This document shows, in pieces, positions 1-9,203 of a stretch of 64,000 nucleotides of DNA. Location of the stretch: contig NZ_JABBPD010000003.1 in the NCBI RefSeq assembly GCF_012927445.1, positions 183,973 to 247,972 of the forward strand. The letters are read 5' to 3'. Position 1 is the stretch's first letter. Each line of letters opens with the position of its first letter. The notes below the pieces were generated by a model. That model was not told where the DNA came from and did no database searches. It saw nothing but the letters and a program-made list of their open reading frames with translations. This stretch comes from Rhodoferax sp. Its GTDB lineage: Bacteria; Pseudomonadota; Gammaproteobacteria; Burkholderiales; Burkholderiaceae_C. Position numbers and translations under genes: made by a program.

Positions 1-560
1 GACATGGCAGACGGATTTGCATAAGCCTGTTGCGCCATGGGTGCAGACAAGGGTTTTTTACGCGTCAAAAAGAGAGCAAGCGCAATCGCACCACCTCCCA
101 GTGCCAAAGCCAATGGCCAAGGAAAAGACGAAGCCGGGGCCGCAGGTGCTGAATACGCAGCAGGTGCGGCCGTCGCATTTGCCCGGTTGGGAGTGGCATT
201 GTTGGCGGGTGCGTTGCTTTTGGCGGCCAGCTGGGTACGCAGCGCTTGCACCGCTTCAGGTTTGGCAAAAGGCAGGGCCGGAGCCAGCTTTTCGGCCATC
301 GCCAGCGATTCACGCGCATGGCTTACCTTGCCTTGGCGCGCGAACAGTTCGGCCTGGACAAAATGGGCCTTGGCACTGCCCGGATGGGCGACCAGCACTT
401 GTTGCATCATGACCTGCGCCTGCTCCAAGCGCCCGGCCTGGGCCTCCGCGTAGACCTGTTTCAGGGTGGGTTCTGACTGCGCCATGGCGAAGCCAGCGCC
501 CAGCAATGCGCCGACCAGCAGCCATTTGCCCAAGCGCTGCTTGATTGATCCGTTGAACAT
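1..560 (-). CDS. Membrane-anchored TPR-like protein (partial, runs off window)
   Basis: This reading frame is open to the window edge and is absent from the ORF track. The product starts MFNGSIKQRLGKWLL with a signal-peptide-like hydrophobic stretch ending near AMAQ. A helical region of about 75 residues follows, with a TPR-like pattern (QAGRLEQAQ, HPGSAKAHF, ARQGKVSHA). Next comes an Ala/Asn/Pro-rich linker and a second hydrophobic segment at about residues 145-165, followed by basic RKK. That suggests a tethered periplasmic helper domain of an unknown complex. The C-terminus lies outside the window, so the family cannot be fixed. Confidence 0.6.
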   Translation of the reverse strand, partial: MFNGSIKQRLGKWLLVGALLGAGFAMAQSEPTLKQVYAEAQAGRLEQAQVMMQQVLVAHPGSAKAHFVQAELFARQGKVSHARESLAMAEKLAPALPFAKPEAVQALRTQLAAKSNAPANNATPNRANATAAPAAYSAPAAPASSFPWPLALALGGGAIALALFLTRKKPLSAPMAQQAYANPSAM

Positions 561-670
561 AACGTTTTAGCCCTTAAAAGGAAGTTAACTGACTTGGCCG
601 AGATGGTGGCACTTGTTCGAAAAACAAGTGTGCGAGTGACGTTGCTTAATCAAAACCTGAAGCCAAACAG

Positions 671-724
671 GCCTCCAGCCCTCAGTCAGATTGCGCAATG
701 CGCTATTGTTTATATAGCAAACTC
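671..724 (-). repeat. Dispersed Comamonadaceae-type repeat, copy 1
   Basis: Read on the minus strand it has TTGCTATATAAACAATAGC, then GCGCAAT, then GGGCTGGAGGCC. This is the layout shared by about ten copies in the window: a small GCTAT/ATAGC hairpin, a CGC-centred hairpin, then GGGCTxxAGGCC. It abuts and slightly overlaps the stop codon of the aldo/keto reductase gene. Confidence 0.75.
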
Positions 725-1727
725 AAAACTCTTCGGTATCGACTTCGCTGTTACCCAGCGCGTTGTAGCGGCTGCCGACCACCGTGTTTTGATTGATCAA
801 CGCGTCCAGCTTGGCCAGCGTGGCCGGGCTTAGGCGCACATCCGCCGCCGCCAGGTCTTCGCCCAAGTGCGACAAACTGGTGGTGCCGGGGATAGGAATG
901 ATGTGCGCCGCTTTGTGCAGCAACCAGGCCAGCGCCAACTGCGAGGGGCTGCATCCAACGTCTTTCGCCACGGCGTTGTAAGCAGGCAATAGCTTGAGAT
1001 TGGCTGCGTAGTTGCCAGGCGCAAAACGCGGCATGGTGCGACGGATATCTTTGGCATCCAGCGTGCTCACGTCGTGCAACTGACCACACAGGAAGCCACG
1101 CGCCACCGGGCTGAAGGCCACAAAGGCCACGCCGAGTTCTTTGCAGGCGTCAAGCACGGCAATTTCGGGGTTACGTGTCCACAGCGAATACTCAGTTTGC
1201 AGCGCCGCAATCGGGTGAACGGCATGCGCTTTGCGCAGGGTCGCGGCCGACACTTCGCTCAGGCCAATGCTCTGGATGTAGCCTTTACGTACCAGGTCAC
1301 TCAACGCGCCCACACTGTCTTCAATCGGTACTTTTTTGTCCCAGCGGTGCAGGTAATACAGGTCAATCACATTGGTCTGCAGGCGGCGCAGGCTGTCTTC
1401 GCAAGACTTTCGGATGACATCCGGGCGACCGTCGATGACGCGCACCAGTTTGCCGTCGCCGTTCAAGTCCAGCCCCTGCATGCCGCATTTGCTGGCCAGA
1501 GTGAACTTCTGCCGGTGCGGCTTCAAGACCTTGCCGACCAGCGTTTCATTGGCGCCAAAACCGTAAAGCGTGGCGGTGTCGAACAGCGTCACTCCGGCGT
1601 CGAGTGCGGTCAGCAGCACGCGCTCGCCCTGCTCTGCCGACACCGGCGCGCCGTAGGCATGGCTCAGGTTCATGCAGCCCAGGCCGATGGCAGAGACTTG
1701 GAAGGGGCCGAGTTTTCTTGTTTGCAT
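723..1727 (-). CDS. Aldo/keto reductase
   Basis: This is a 334-aa NAD(P)H-dependent oxidoreductase of the AKR superfamily with a TIM-barrel fold. The catalytic tetrad is visible as D and Y in FDTATLYG, K in LASKCG and H in YYLHRWD. The GLGCMNL motif near the N-terminus and SIGLSE/FSPVARGFL in the barrel are typical of the YhdN/Tas-like subgroup that reduces aldehydes or ketones; the substrate is unknown. The annotated ORF extends upstream, but ATG at 1727 is preceded by AAGGAAT at good spacing and begins with the usual beta-strand MQTRKLGPF. It is a single gene, divergent from the toxin-antitoxin pair. Confidence 0.9.
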   Translation of the reverse strand: MQTRKLGPFQVSAIGLGCMNLSHAYGAPVSAEQGERVLLTALDAGVTLFDTATLYGFGANETLVGKVLKPHRQKFTLASKCGMQGLDLNGDGKLVRVIDGRPDVIRKSCEDSLRRLQTNVIDLYYLHRWDKKVPIEDSVGALSDLVRKGYIQSIGLSEVSAATLRKAHAVHPIAALQTEYSLWTRNPEIAVLDACKELGVAFVAFSPVARGFLCGQLHDVSTLDAKDIRRTMPRFAPGNYAANLKLLPAYNAVAKDVGCSPSQLALAWLLHKAAHIIPIPGTTSLSHLGEDLAAADVRLSPATLAKLDALINQNTVVGSRYNALGNSEVDTEEF

Positions 1728-1845
1728 ACTTATTCCTTGAGAGGGTTTGCCCGAGAGTTTAGGGGCGCTCACCCTGAATATCTGCCATAAATCCGGTTAA
1801 TATGAACAATATTTAGCACACTTATCTGTACAAAGGAGATTGATC

Positions 1846-2163
1846 ATGGGAATTGCCGTCCGCGACATCGTCGCTTTTTCAGAAGCCCGCACCCATTTTT
1901 CCCGCCTGGTGGACGAGGTGTGCCAGGGGGCTGAAAAAATCATCACCAGAAACGGCGAACCCGCTGTCGCCATGATCGACGCCAAACGGCTCGACTACTA
2001 CCACCAACTGGAGCGTGACCGGGGCCACCTGATGCTGATTGACGAGGTGGAGAAAGGCTTGGCCGACATTGCTGCGGGGCGTACGGGTGATGCCGAGGAG
2101 TATCTGGCCGCAATCAAGACGCGCCGCGCCAACCGGAATCTTCCAGCCAAGACCGGCTCTTGA
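1846..2163 (+). CDS. Type II antitoxin, Phd/YefM family
   Basis: This is a 105-aa protein starting MGIAVRDIVAFSEARTHF, the Phd/YefM N-terminal DNA-binding fold, with the family phrase ITRNGEPAVAMIDA at about residues 37-50. The charged C-terminal tail would wrap the toxin. The ATG at 1846 sits 8 nt behind AAGGAG. The stop overlaps the toxin start by one base (TGATG), giving translational coupling. Such antitoxins normally repress their own promoter; the AT-rich imperfect palindrome AATATgaacAATATT just upstream (about 1799-1813) is a candidate operator. Confidence 0.85.
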   Translation: MGIAVRDIVAFSEARTHFSRLVDEVCQGAEKIITRNGEPAVAMIDAKRLDYYHQLERDRGHLMLIDEVEKGLADIAAGRTGDAEEYLAAIKTRRANRNLPAKTGS

Positions 2164-2549
2164 TGCAAATCCGCTACACCAACAACCTCACGGCCAATCT
2201 GCAAGGCATTGAAGCTTTTTGGGACGAATGCCAGTTTCCCAACGGCTTTGACCGATTGGTCAATGAACTTAGCGAGCCGGTTATTGCCAACCTGAAGCGC
2301 CACCCGCGTCTGGGCCGCAACTTTTTGCAGCGTCAAACCAAGTCCATTGAGACCCAGGCGCGGCTGCAAAAGCTCGATGCGCTGCTGAGCACCTTGAACA
2401 CCGACATAAAAGCCGCCGAAATCCGTGAGTACGTGATGACGGACTACCTGCTGCTGTATGCACTGGTGAGTGACGTGATTTACCTGCTGGCGATCAAGCG
2501 TCAAAAGCAACTGTCGTTTGCATTGGACGACGTTTTATCTGAAACGTGA
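2163..2549 (+). CDS. Type II toxin, RelE/ParE-like
   Basis: This 128-aa protein is coupled to the antitoxin gene by a one-base overlap. The C-terminal pattern IREYVMTDYLLLYALVSDVIYLLAIKRQ matches the RelE/ParE beta-sheet core, in which a hydrophobic strand holding Y(x)LLYA precedes the VIYLLAIKR strand. At 128 aa it is longer than typical RelE or ParE (90-105 aa) because of a helical insert around residues 60-90. RelE-type toxins cleave mRNA on the ribosome and ParE-type toxins poison gyrase; the sequence does not separate the two. The family call comes from context and the C-terminal pattern. Confidence 0.75.
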   Translation: MQIRYTNNLTANLQGIEAFWDECQFPNGFDRLVNELSEPVIANLKRHPRLGRNFLQRQTKSIETQARLQKLDALLSTLNTDIKAAEIREYVMTDYLLLYALVSDVIYLLAIKRQKQLSFALDDVLSET

Positions 2550-2554
2550 TTCAA

Positions 2555-2603
2555 AAACGATAGCAGCTTACGCAAAGCGCATAAGGGCTAGAGGCCTAAA
2601 ACA
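2555..2603 (+). repeat. Dispersed repeat, copy 2 (short form)
   Basis: It reads GATAGCAGCTTACGCAAAGCGC then ATAAGGGCTAGAGGCC. It lies between the toxin stop and the 3' end of ligC and lacks the first half of the leading GCTAT hairpin. Confidence 0.7.
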
Positions 2604-2675
2604 CTCGCAAAAATTGCAACACTGGCCGATGTTCATGCGCAAAAGGTGTTCACTGAACAAGGGCATTTAGTCGCG

Positions 2676-3635
2676 TCAGCCCGCGTTGAGTTGCTGCGCC
2701 AGATCGTGCAGCACCTGGTAGCACGGCAGCACATTGGCGACGCTGCTGTTGGGCTCACGGCCTTCGCGGATGGCCGCAAAAAACTCGCGGTCTTGCAGCT
2801 CAATGCCGTTCATGGAGACATCGACCTGGCTGACGTCGATTTTTTCGTCCTTGCCGTTGAACAGGTCGTCGTAGCGGGCCAGGTAGGTGGCGGTGTCGCC
2901 GATGTAGCGGAAGAAGGTGCCGAGCGGGCCGTCATTGTTAAACGACAGGCTCAAGGTGCAGATCGCGCCATTGGCGGCCTTGAGTTGAATGCTCATGTCC
3001 ATCGCAATGCCCAGAACCGGGTGAATCGGACCCTGCATGGCATTGGCCTTGACGATCGGGCTGCCGCACTGGTAGGCGAACAAATCCACGGTGTGCGCCG
3101 CGTGGTGCCACAGCAGGTGATCGGTCCATGAGCGGGCCTGGCCAAGCGCGTTCATGTTGCTGCGGCGAAAAAAGTAGGTTTGTACATCCATTTGCTGGAT
3201 GTTGAAGCGGCCGGCCGCGATTTCTTGGTGCACGTACTGATGGCTGGGGTTGAAGCGGCGGGTGTGGCCGCACATCGCCACCAGACCGCTGGTCTTGGCG
3301 AGCGCTGCCACGTCTTGCGCACCTTGCAGCGTATCGGCCAGGGGAATTTCAACTTGCACATGCTTGCCGGCCTTCAGGCAGGCGATGCTTTGCGCGGCGT
3401 GCATTTGGGTTGGTGTGCACAAGATGACAGCATCCACCTCTTTCAACGCCAGACTGTCTTCGAGCTGGGTGGTGACGTGGCCGATGCCGTATTGGGCCGC
3501 GATTTGCAGGGTCTTTTCCAGATCGCGGCTGATCAGCGAGACGACCTCGACACCGTCAATTTTTTGGATACCGTCGAGGTGTTTGATGCCGAAGGCACCG
3601 GCGCCCGCGAGGGCGACTTTGATGGTTTTGCTCAT
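2676..3635 (-). CDS. ligC: 4-carboxy-2-hydroxymuconate-6-semialdehyde dehydrogenase
   Basis: This 319-aa enzyme of the Gfo/Idh/MocA family oxidises the ring-cleavage product of protocatechuate (as its hemiacetal) to 2-pyrone-4,6-dicarboxylate using NAD(P). The N-terminal Rossmann motif is VALAGAGAFG. The dinucleotide-binding domain runs to about residue 120 and includes ILCTPTQMHA and the conserved VQVEIPLADT, where E-x-P replaces the common E-K-P. The SWTDHLLWHHAAHTVDLF segment carries the catalytic histidines of LigC/PmdC. It is the last gene of the lig operon and starts directly at the ligB stop with no spacer, implying tight coupling. Confidence 0.92.
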   Translation of the reverse strand: MSKTIKVALAGAGAFGIKHLDGIQKIDGVEVVSLISRDLEKTLQIAAQYGIGHVTTQLEDSLALKEVDAVILCTPTQMHAAQSIACLKAGKHVQVEIPLADTLQGAQDVAALAKTSGLVAMCGHTRRFNPSHQYVHQEIAAGRFNIQQMDVQTYFFRRSNMNALGQARSWTDHLLWHHAAHTVDLFAYQCGSPIVKANAMQGPIHPVLGIAMDMSIQLKAANGAICTLSLSFNNDGPLGTFFRYIGDTATYLARYDDLFNGKDEKIDVSQVDVSMNGIELQDREFFAAIREGREPNSSVANVLPCYQVLHDLAQQLNAG

Positions 3636-4935
<1,300 letters not shown>

Positions 4936-4944
4936 GGAGCATCC

Positions 4945-5907
4945 TTAATCAGTTGAGGACCGAGCTTGCACTGCGTGCTGCGGTCCGTCCCGCAAGGCCT
5001 CATCATTCCAGTACAGACGCGTTGGATTGTCGACCAGCAGTTTTTGCTGCAACTCGGGCGTGGTGGCGATGTGGGGGATGAAGTCCACCAGCAGGCCGTC
5101 GTCGGGCATGTGGTCTTTCAGATTCGGGTGTGGCCAGTCGGTGCCCCACAACACGCGATCGGGAAAGGTTTCGACCAGACGCTTGGCAAAAGGCACCACA
5201 TCAGCGTAAGCGTTTTGTTCGCCATTCAGGGCTTTGGGGCCACTCAGGCTCAGGCGCTCGGGACAGCTGACCTTGCTCCAGATGTTGCCGTGTTCGCGCA
5301 TCATCTTGACGAACAACTCAAACTCGGGGCCGTCCACCGGCTTGCTCACATCGGGGCGACCCATGTGGTCCACCACCACGGTGGTGGGCAGCGCGGTGAA
5401 GAAATCGTACAACTCGGGCAGGTCTTGCGCCTCAAAGTAGACCACCACATGCCAGCCCAGCGGCGCGATGCGGTTGGCAATCTCCAGCAACACCTCACGC
5501 GGCGTGAAGTCGGCCAGCCGTTTGACGAAGTTGAAGCGCGTGCCGCGCACCCCGGCGGCGTGCATGGCTTGCAGCTCGGCATCGGTCACCTGGCGGTTGA
5601 CGGTGGCGACGCCGCGCGCCTTGTTGTTGGAAGCTTTCAACGCATCGACCAGGGCCCGGTTGTCGCTGCCGTGGCAGGTGGCCTGCACGATCACGTTCTT
5701 GTCAAAGCCCAGGTGGTCGCGCAAGGCGAACAGTTGTTCTTTGGATGCATCGCAGGGCGTGTACTTGCGCTCCGGTGCGTAGGGGAACTGGTCACCGGGG
5801 CCAAACACGTGGCAGTGCGCATCAACCGCGCCGGCAGGCAGGTTGAAGCGGGGTTGGCTCGGGCCGGCATACCAGTCCAGCCAGCCGGGGGTTTTCGTGA
5901 ATTCCAT
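4945..5907 (-). CDS. ligI: 2-pyrone-4,6-dicarboxylate hydrolase
   Basis: This 320-aa protein of the amidohydrolase superfamily hydrolyses the lactone 2-pyrone-4,6-dicarboxylate to 4-oxalomesaconate/4-carboxy-2-hydroxymuconate. The metal-type motif DAHCHVFGP sits at about residues 29-37. ATCHGSDNRALV, RGTRFNFVKR, VVVDHMGRPD and LWGTDWPHPN follow in the order seen in LigI/PmdD, which is metal-independent despite the fold. The gene sits between ligK and ligA. A 173-nt gap upstream of its start carries a repeat and a long inverted repeat, unusual in an otherwise compact operon. Confidence 0.94.
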   Translation of the reverse strand: MEFTKTPGWLDWYAGPSQPRFNLPAGAVDAHCHVFGPGDQFPYAPERKYTPCDASKEQLFALRDHLGFDKNVIVQATCHGSDNRALVDALKASNNKARGVATVNRQVTDAELQAMHAAGVRGTRFNFVKRLADFTPREVLLEIANRIAPLGWHVVVYFEAQDLPELYDFFTALPTTVVVDHMGRPDVSKPVDGPEFELFVKMMREHGNIWSKVSCPERLSLSGPKALNGEQNAYADVVPFAKRLVETFPDRVLWGTDWPHPNLKDHMPDDGLLVDFIPHIATTPELQQKLLVDNPTRLYWNDEALRDGPQHAVQARSSTD

Positions 5908-5920
5908 GTGTTTTCTGAAT

Positions 5921-5977
5921 TATTGCTATCAAATAAATAGCTTCTTACGCAATATTTGCGGGGGCTATAGGCTTATT
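5921..5977 (+). repeat. Dispersed repeat, copy 3 (full form)
   Basis: TTGCTATCAAATAAATAGC forms the first hairpin, CGCAATATTTGCG the second, then GGGGCTATAGGC. It is the cleanest copy in the window. It lies in the ligK-ligI gap and is antisense to the operon. Confidence 0.8.
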
Positions 5978-5993
5978 TGTTCAAATGCCATGA

Positions 5994-6078
5994 GCCTGGG
6001 CGGTAGAGCGTTCTGTGCAGGTAAAAGGAGAAGGCCACAGGCCGGGGGACACGGAACAGAACGCTCTGCCGCCCAGGC
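5994..6078. repeat. 23-bp inverted repeat with 39-nt loop (hairpin or MITE-like)
   Basis: The left arm GCCTGGGCGGTAGAGCGTTC (continuing TGT) is the reverse complement of the right arm at 6056-6078 except for one base. The structure begins two bases beyond the ligK stop codon, so in the operon mRNA it forms a very stable intercistronic hairpin between ligK and ligI. It has no T-run, so it is not a typical intrinsic terminator. It could act as an mRNA processing or stability element, or be a small non-autonomous mobile element. Confidence 0.8.
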
Positions 6079-6080
6079 GC

Positions 6081-6776
6081 TTAGTCAACATAACGCAGCC
6101 CGGCTTTCTCCAGGCCTTCACGCATCTTGTAGTAATCCAGCCCCAGCACGCCGGAGGCAAAGATGGCGCGCTTGTCGCCTTCGAAGCTCTCCCGTTTTTC
6201 AGCCGCATCGGCCACTTGCTGGGCAATGGCGGCAGGCACCACAACCACACCGTCCACATCGGCAATCACCACATCACCAGGGTTGACGATGGCGCCCGCG
6301 CACACGATCTGGATGTTGACCGAGCCCAAGGTGGCCTTGATCGTGCCTTTGGCGTGAATGGCTTTGCTGAACACCGGGAAACCCATCTTTTCCAGGTCCG
6401 CCACATCGCGCACGCCTGCGTCAATGATCAAACCCATGGCGCCACGCGCCTGAAAACTGGTGGCCAGCAGGTCGCCAAAGAAACCATCTTCGTTGTCGGT
6501 GGTGCAGGCGGCCACGGCCACGTCACCGGGCTGCAGTTGTTCGGCCGCGACGTGCATCATCCAGTTGTCGCCAGGTTGCAGCAGGATGGTGACCGCGGTG
6601 CCACAGATTTTGGCGCCGCTGTAAATCGGGCGCATACAGGGCTTCATCAGCCCGACGCGGCCCATGGCCTCGTGGATGGTGGCCACGCCAAAGCGGGAGA
6701 GTTTTTCCACCGCTGCTTTGTCGGCGCGGACGATCTTGCGGTTGACGATACCGAGGTTGTTCATGGGGGTGCTCAT
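6081..6776 (-). CDS. ligK: 4-carboxy-4-hydroxy-2-oxoadipate aldolase
   Basis: This 231-aa RraA-like class II aldolase is the last step of the pathway, splitting 4-carboxy-4-hydroxy-2-oxoadipate into pyruvate and oxaloacetate; family members also decarboxylate oxaloacetate. RraA-fold signatures are [15 protein letters not shown], the substrate loop [12 protein letters not shown], the metal-binding [11 protein letters not shown] and the C-terminal [14 protein letters not shown]. It has the usual length for HMG/CHA aldolases. It lies 30 bp downstream of ligJ, with a GGAAA site before the start. Confidence 0.93.
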   Translation of the reverse strand: MSTPMNNLGIVNRKIVRADKAAVEKLSRFGVATIHEAMGRVGLMKPCMRPIYSGAKICGTAVTILLQPGDNWMMHVAAEQLQPGDVAVAACTTDNEDGFFGDLLATSFQARGAMGLIIDAGVRDVADLEKMGFPVFSKAIHAKGTIKATLGSVNIQIVCAGAIVNPGDVVIADVDGVVVVPAAIAQQVADAAEKRESFEGDKRAIFASGVLGLDYYKMREGLEKAGLRYVD

Positions 6777-6806
6777 GGTGATTTCCAGCTGGTCGGATTG
6801 AATAGA

Positions 6807-7853
6807 TTACTTGTTTTTCGCCTTCAGCGCCGCATCCAGACGCGGGAACACGCGGCGCGCGTTGCCTTCGTAAATCTGGAAACGGTCTGCGTCGCTCAGA
6901 ATTTTGGACGCTTCGATGTAGCGCTTGGTGTCATCAAAGTAATGGCCGGTTTCCGGGTCAATGCCGCGCACCGCACCAATCATCTCGCTGGCAAACAACA
7001 CGTTTTTCACCGGGATCACGGTGTTGAGCAAGTCGATACCGGGCTGGTGGTAAACGCAGGTGTCAAAAAAGATATTGTTCAGCAGGTGGTCTTGCAACAG
7101 CGGCTTTTTCAGCTCTTGCGCCAGGCCGCGGAAGCGACCCCAGTGGTAAGGCACGGCGCCGCCGCCATGCGGGATCAGGAACTTGAGCGTCGGAAATTCC
7201 TTGAACAAATCACTGGTCAGGCACTGCATGAAGGCCGTCGTGTCGGCATTCAGGTAATGGGCGCCGGTGGTATGAAAGCAGCTGTTGCAGCTGGTGCTGA
7301 CGTGAATCATGGCCGGGATGTCGTACTCCACCATCTTCTCGTAAATCGGGTACCAAGCCTTGTCGCTCAGCGGCGGCGAGGTCCAGTGGCCACCGCTCGG
7401 GTCCGGGTTCAGGTTGATGCCGACGTTGCCGTATTCCTTGACGCATTTTTCCAGCTCGGGGATGCAAGTGGCGGGGTCCACGCCGGGACTCTGCGGCAGC
7501 ATGGCGGCGGGCACGAAGTTGTCGGGGAACAGCTGCGCCACGCGGTAGCACAACTCGTTGCAGATCGCCGCCCAGGTGCTGGAGACATTGAAGTCGCCGA
7601 TGTGGTGCGCCATGAAGCTGGCACGCGGGCTGAAGATGGTGAGGTCGCTGCCACGCTCTTTCATCAGGCGCAACTGGTTGAGTTCGATGGTCTCAATCAG
7701 CTCGTCGTCGCTGATTTTGAGGTCCGCCACCTTGGGCATCAGGGCGGCGTCCTTGATGCCGGCAATCTGCTGGTTGCGCCAGTTTTCCAGCGACTTGGGG
7801 GCGGTGGTGTAGTGGCCGTGGCAATCGATGATGAGGGGCTTGGCTTGGCTCAT
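6807..7853 (-). CDS. ligJ: 4-oxalomesaconate hydratase
   Basis: This 348-aa amidohydrolase-superfamily hydratase adds water to the 4-oxalomesaconate tautomer to give 4-carboxy-4-hydroxy-2-oxoadipate. Zinc-site motifs are IDCHGHYTT at the N-terminus, MIHVSTSCN, LIPHGGGAVPYH and the late NVLFASEMIGAVRGID, all as in LigJ/PmdE. The ORF track begins seven codons upstream, but ATG at 7853 has GGAG at 6-nt spacing and gives the usual MSQAKPLIIDCHGH start. It lies between ligU and ligK in the operon. Confidence 0.94.
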   Translation of the reverse strand: MSQAKPLIIDCHGHYTTAPKSLENWRNQQIAGIKDAALMPKVADLKISDDELIETIELNQLRLMKERGSDLTIFSPRASFMAHHIGDFNVSSTWAAICNELCYRVAQLFPDNFVPAAMLPQSPGVDPATCIPELEKCVKEYGNVGINLNPDPSGGHWTSPPLSDKAWYPIYEKMVEYDIPAMIHVSTSCNSCFHTTGAHYLNADTTAFMQCLTSDLFKEFPTLKFLIPHGGGAVPYHWGRFRGLAQELKKPLLQDHLLNNIFFDTCVYHQPGIDLLNTVIPVKNVLFASEMIGAVRGIDPETGHYFDDTKRYIEASKILSDADRFQIYEGNARRVFPRLDAALKAKNK

Positions 7854-7895
7854 GGGGGTCTCCGAAATGTTCATGTGACGTCAAAATTTATAAGA

Positions 7896-7945
7896 AATAG
7901 GGCTCTAGCTCTTATGGACAGTGCGCATACAGCTATCATTTTTGA
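7896..7945 (-). repeat. Dispersed repeat, copy 4 overlapping the ligU stop
   Basis: On the minus strand it reads CAAAAATGATAGCTGTATGCGC, then AAGAGCTAGAGCCC. The TGA in AAATGATAGC is the stop codon of ligU, so the element forms the 3' end of that gene and its junction with ligJ. Confidence 0.7.
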
Positions 7946-9060
7946 GTAAACACAGCGCTGGGTACCATCACTTCACCCCGCATGATCAGGCGTGCGGTGC
8001 GCAGCAGCGCAGCGCGCGTCACCTTTTGCGGATCGGCCGGGTCCAAGCCCAGCTCGACGCTGAATTCCCCGCTGGGGTGCTCCACCGACACGACCTTGGT
8101 GTCGCCTGCGTTGATCACCGCCACACCGTCGCAGACCGAGCCCGTGAGCACGCAAGCCGTGCCCACGGTGACAGCCGCCAACACGCCAATGGCGTCATGG
8201 CACACATGCGGAATGAAGCTGCGGGTACACAAACTGCCGCCTTCGCGCGGCGCAGCAATCAGCGTCATCTTGGGGTAATTCTTGGTAGTCACATCGCCCA
8301 GGCCCATCAAATGCCCGGTTTGGATGCGCAGCGCTTCGATGCGGGTTTTGAGTGCCATGTCGGCATTCAACTCGGCCACCGTCTCGTAGCCGGTGCGCCC
8401 CACATCGCTGGCTTTGAACATCACCAAAGGCATGCCGTTGTCGATGCAGGTCACGGGCAAAGTAAACGGCTCAAAGCCGTCGCCCGCCACCGTCACCACA
8501 TCCAGCACCTTGCCCGTCGGCAGCAAGCCGGCGCACACCGAGCCGGCGGTGTCCAGAAAATTGATGGTGATGGGTGCCGCAGTGCCGGGCACGCCGTCAA
8601 TTTTGGCGTCGCCGTCGTACCGCACCTGGCGGCCACTTGGGGTCATGGGGGTTTGCACCGTCACGTCGCATTGCATGTCGGTGTTCAGCGTCAGCACGCG
8701 CACCGTGGTGGTGTCGCCTTGTGCCTCAATCAAGCCGCGCTCCAGCGCAAACGGCACCACGGCCGCCAGCATGTTGCCGCAGTTGGGGGTGGTGTCCACG
8801 GTCGCCTTGTCGGGCTGCAACTGCGCAAACAAGAAATCCAGCGCCACACCAGGCACCTTGCTGCGGCTCACAATACCGACCTTGCTGGTCAGGGGGTGGG
8901 CACCGCCCAAACCGTCTATTTGCCGCTTGTCGGGCGAGCCCATGACGGCCAGCAGAACGCGGTCACGGGTGGCGATGTCAGCCGGCAGGTCCGAGGCTAA
9001 AAAGAAGGGGCCGCGCGAACTGCCGCCGCGCATGAATAAGGTGGGGATTGCGGTTTGCAT
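7936..9060 (-). CDS. ligU: 4-oxalomesaconate tautomerase (PrpF family)
   Basis: This 374-aa PrpF/GalD-type isomerase has two related diaminopimelate-epimerase-like halves. It shifts the double bond or tautomer of 4-oxalomesaconate so that LigJ can hydrate it. The N-terminus MQTAIPTLFMRGGSSRGPFF is diagnostic of the family. DGLGGAHPLTSKVGIV and TPNCGNMLAAVVPFA (with the conserved Cys) follow, and GSLCTRSFIPH lies in the second half. Counterparts are galD in Pseudomonas and pmdU in Comamonas. It is the first catabolic gene after the liv genes, and its start codon lies inside a duplicated control region. Confidence 0.92.
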   Translation of the reverse strand: MQTAIPTLFMRGGSSRGPFFLASDLPADIATRDRVLLAVMGSPDKRQIDGLGGAHPLTSKVGIVSRSKVPGVALDFLFAQLQPDKATVDTTPNCGNMLAAVVPFALERGLIEAQGDTTTVRVLTLNTDMQCDVTVQTPMTPSGRQVRYDGDAKIDGVPGTAAPITINFLDTAGSVCAGLLPTGKVLDVVTVAGDGFEPFTLPVTCIDNGMPLVMFKASDVGRTGYETVAELNADMALKTRIEALRIQTGHLMGLGDVTTKNYPKMTLIAAPREGGSLCTRSFIPHVCHDAIGVLAAVTVGTACVLTGSVCDGVAVINAGDTKVVSVEHPSGEFSVELGLDPADPQKVTRAALLRTARLIMRGEVMVPSAVFTQK

Positions 9061-9151
9061 GGCGGTATTTTGTCCAGAAGGGCTACCGCTGTTAAGCCAG
9101 TGAAGCGACTAGCAGTTATCTCAAATCGACATAACGATGAATAAGCTATTC
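9050..9151 (-). promoter_or_regulatory. Control region copy A, upstream of ligU (duplicate of 13988-14090)
   Basis: About 100 bp starting at the ligU start codon (GCGGTTTGCATGG on plus) align with 13988-14090. Shared blocks are GGCGGTATTTTGTC, GTTAAG, ACTAGCAGTTAT and CATAA...TATTC. The AT-rich ATAACGATGAATAAGCTATTC end resembles LysR-type T-N11-A sites. I infer that this is the promoter/operator of the lig operon recognised by the LysR protein at 14105. The rest of the gap (9152-9203) shows nothing further. Confidence 0.6.
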
Positions 9152-9203
9152 AATCCAAGAGTGATATTGCCGATTGAATACATTCGTGTCTATTTCAGAT
9201 GCA

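Noticed and set aside
6015-7949. 644-aa plus-strand ORF opposite ligK and ligJ
   Set aside because: Antisense shadow rich in His/Gln/Val with no known motif.
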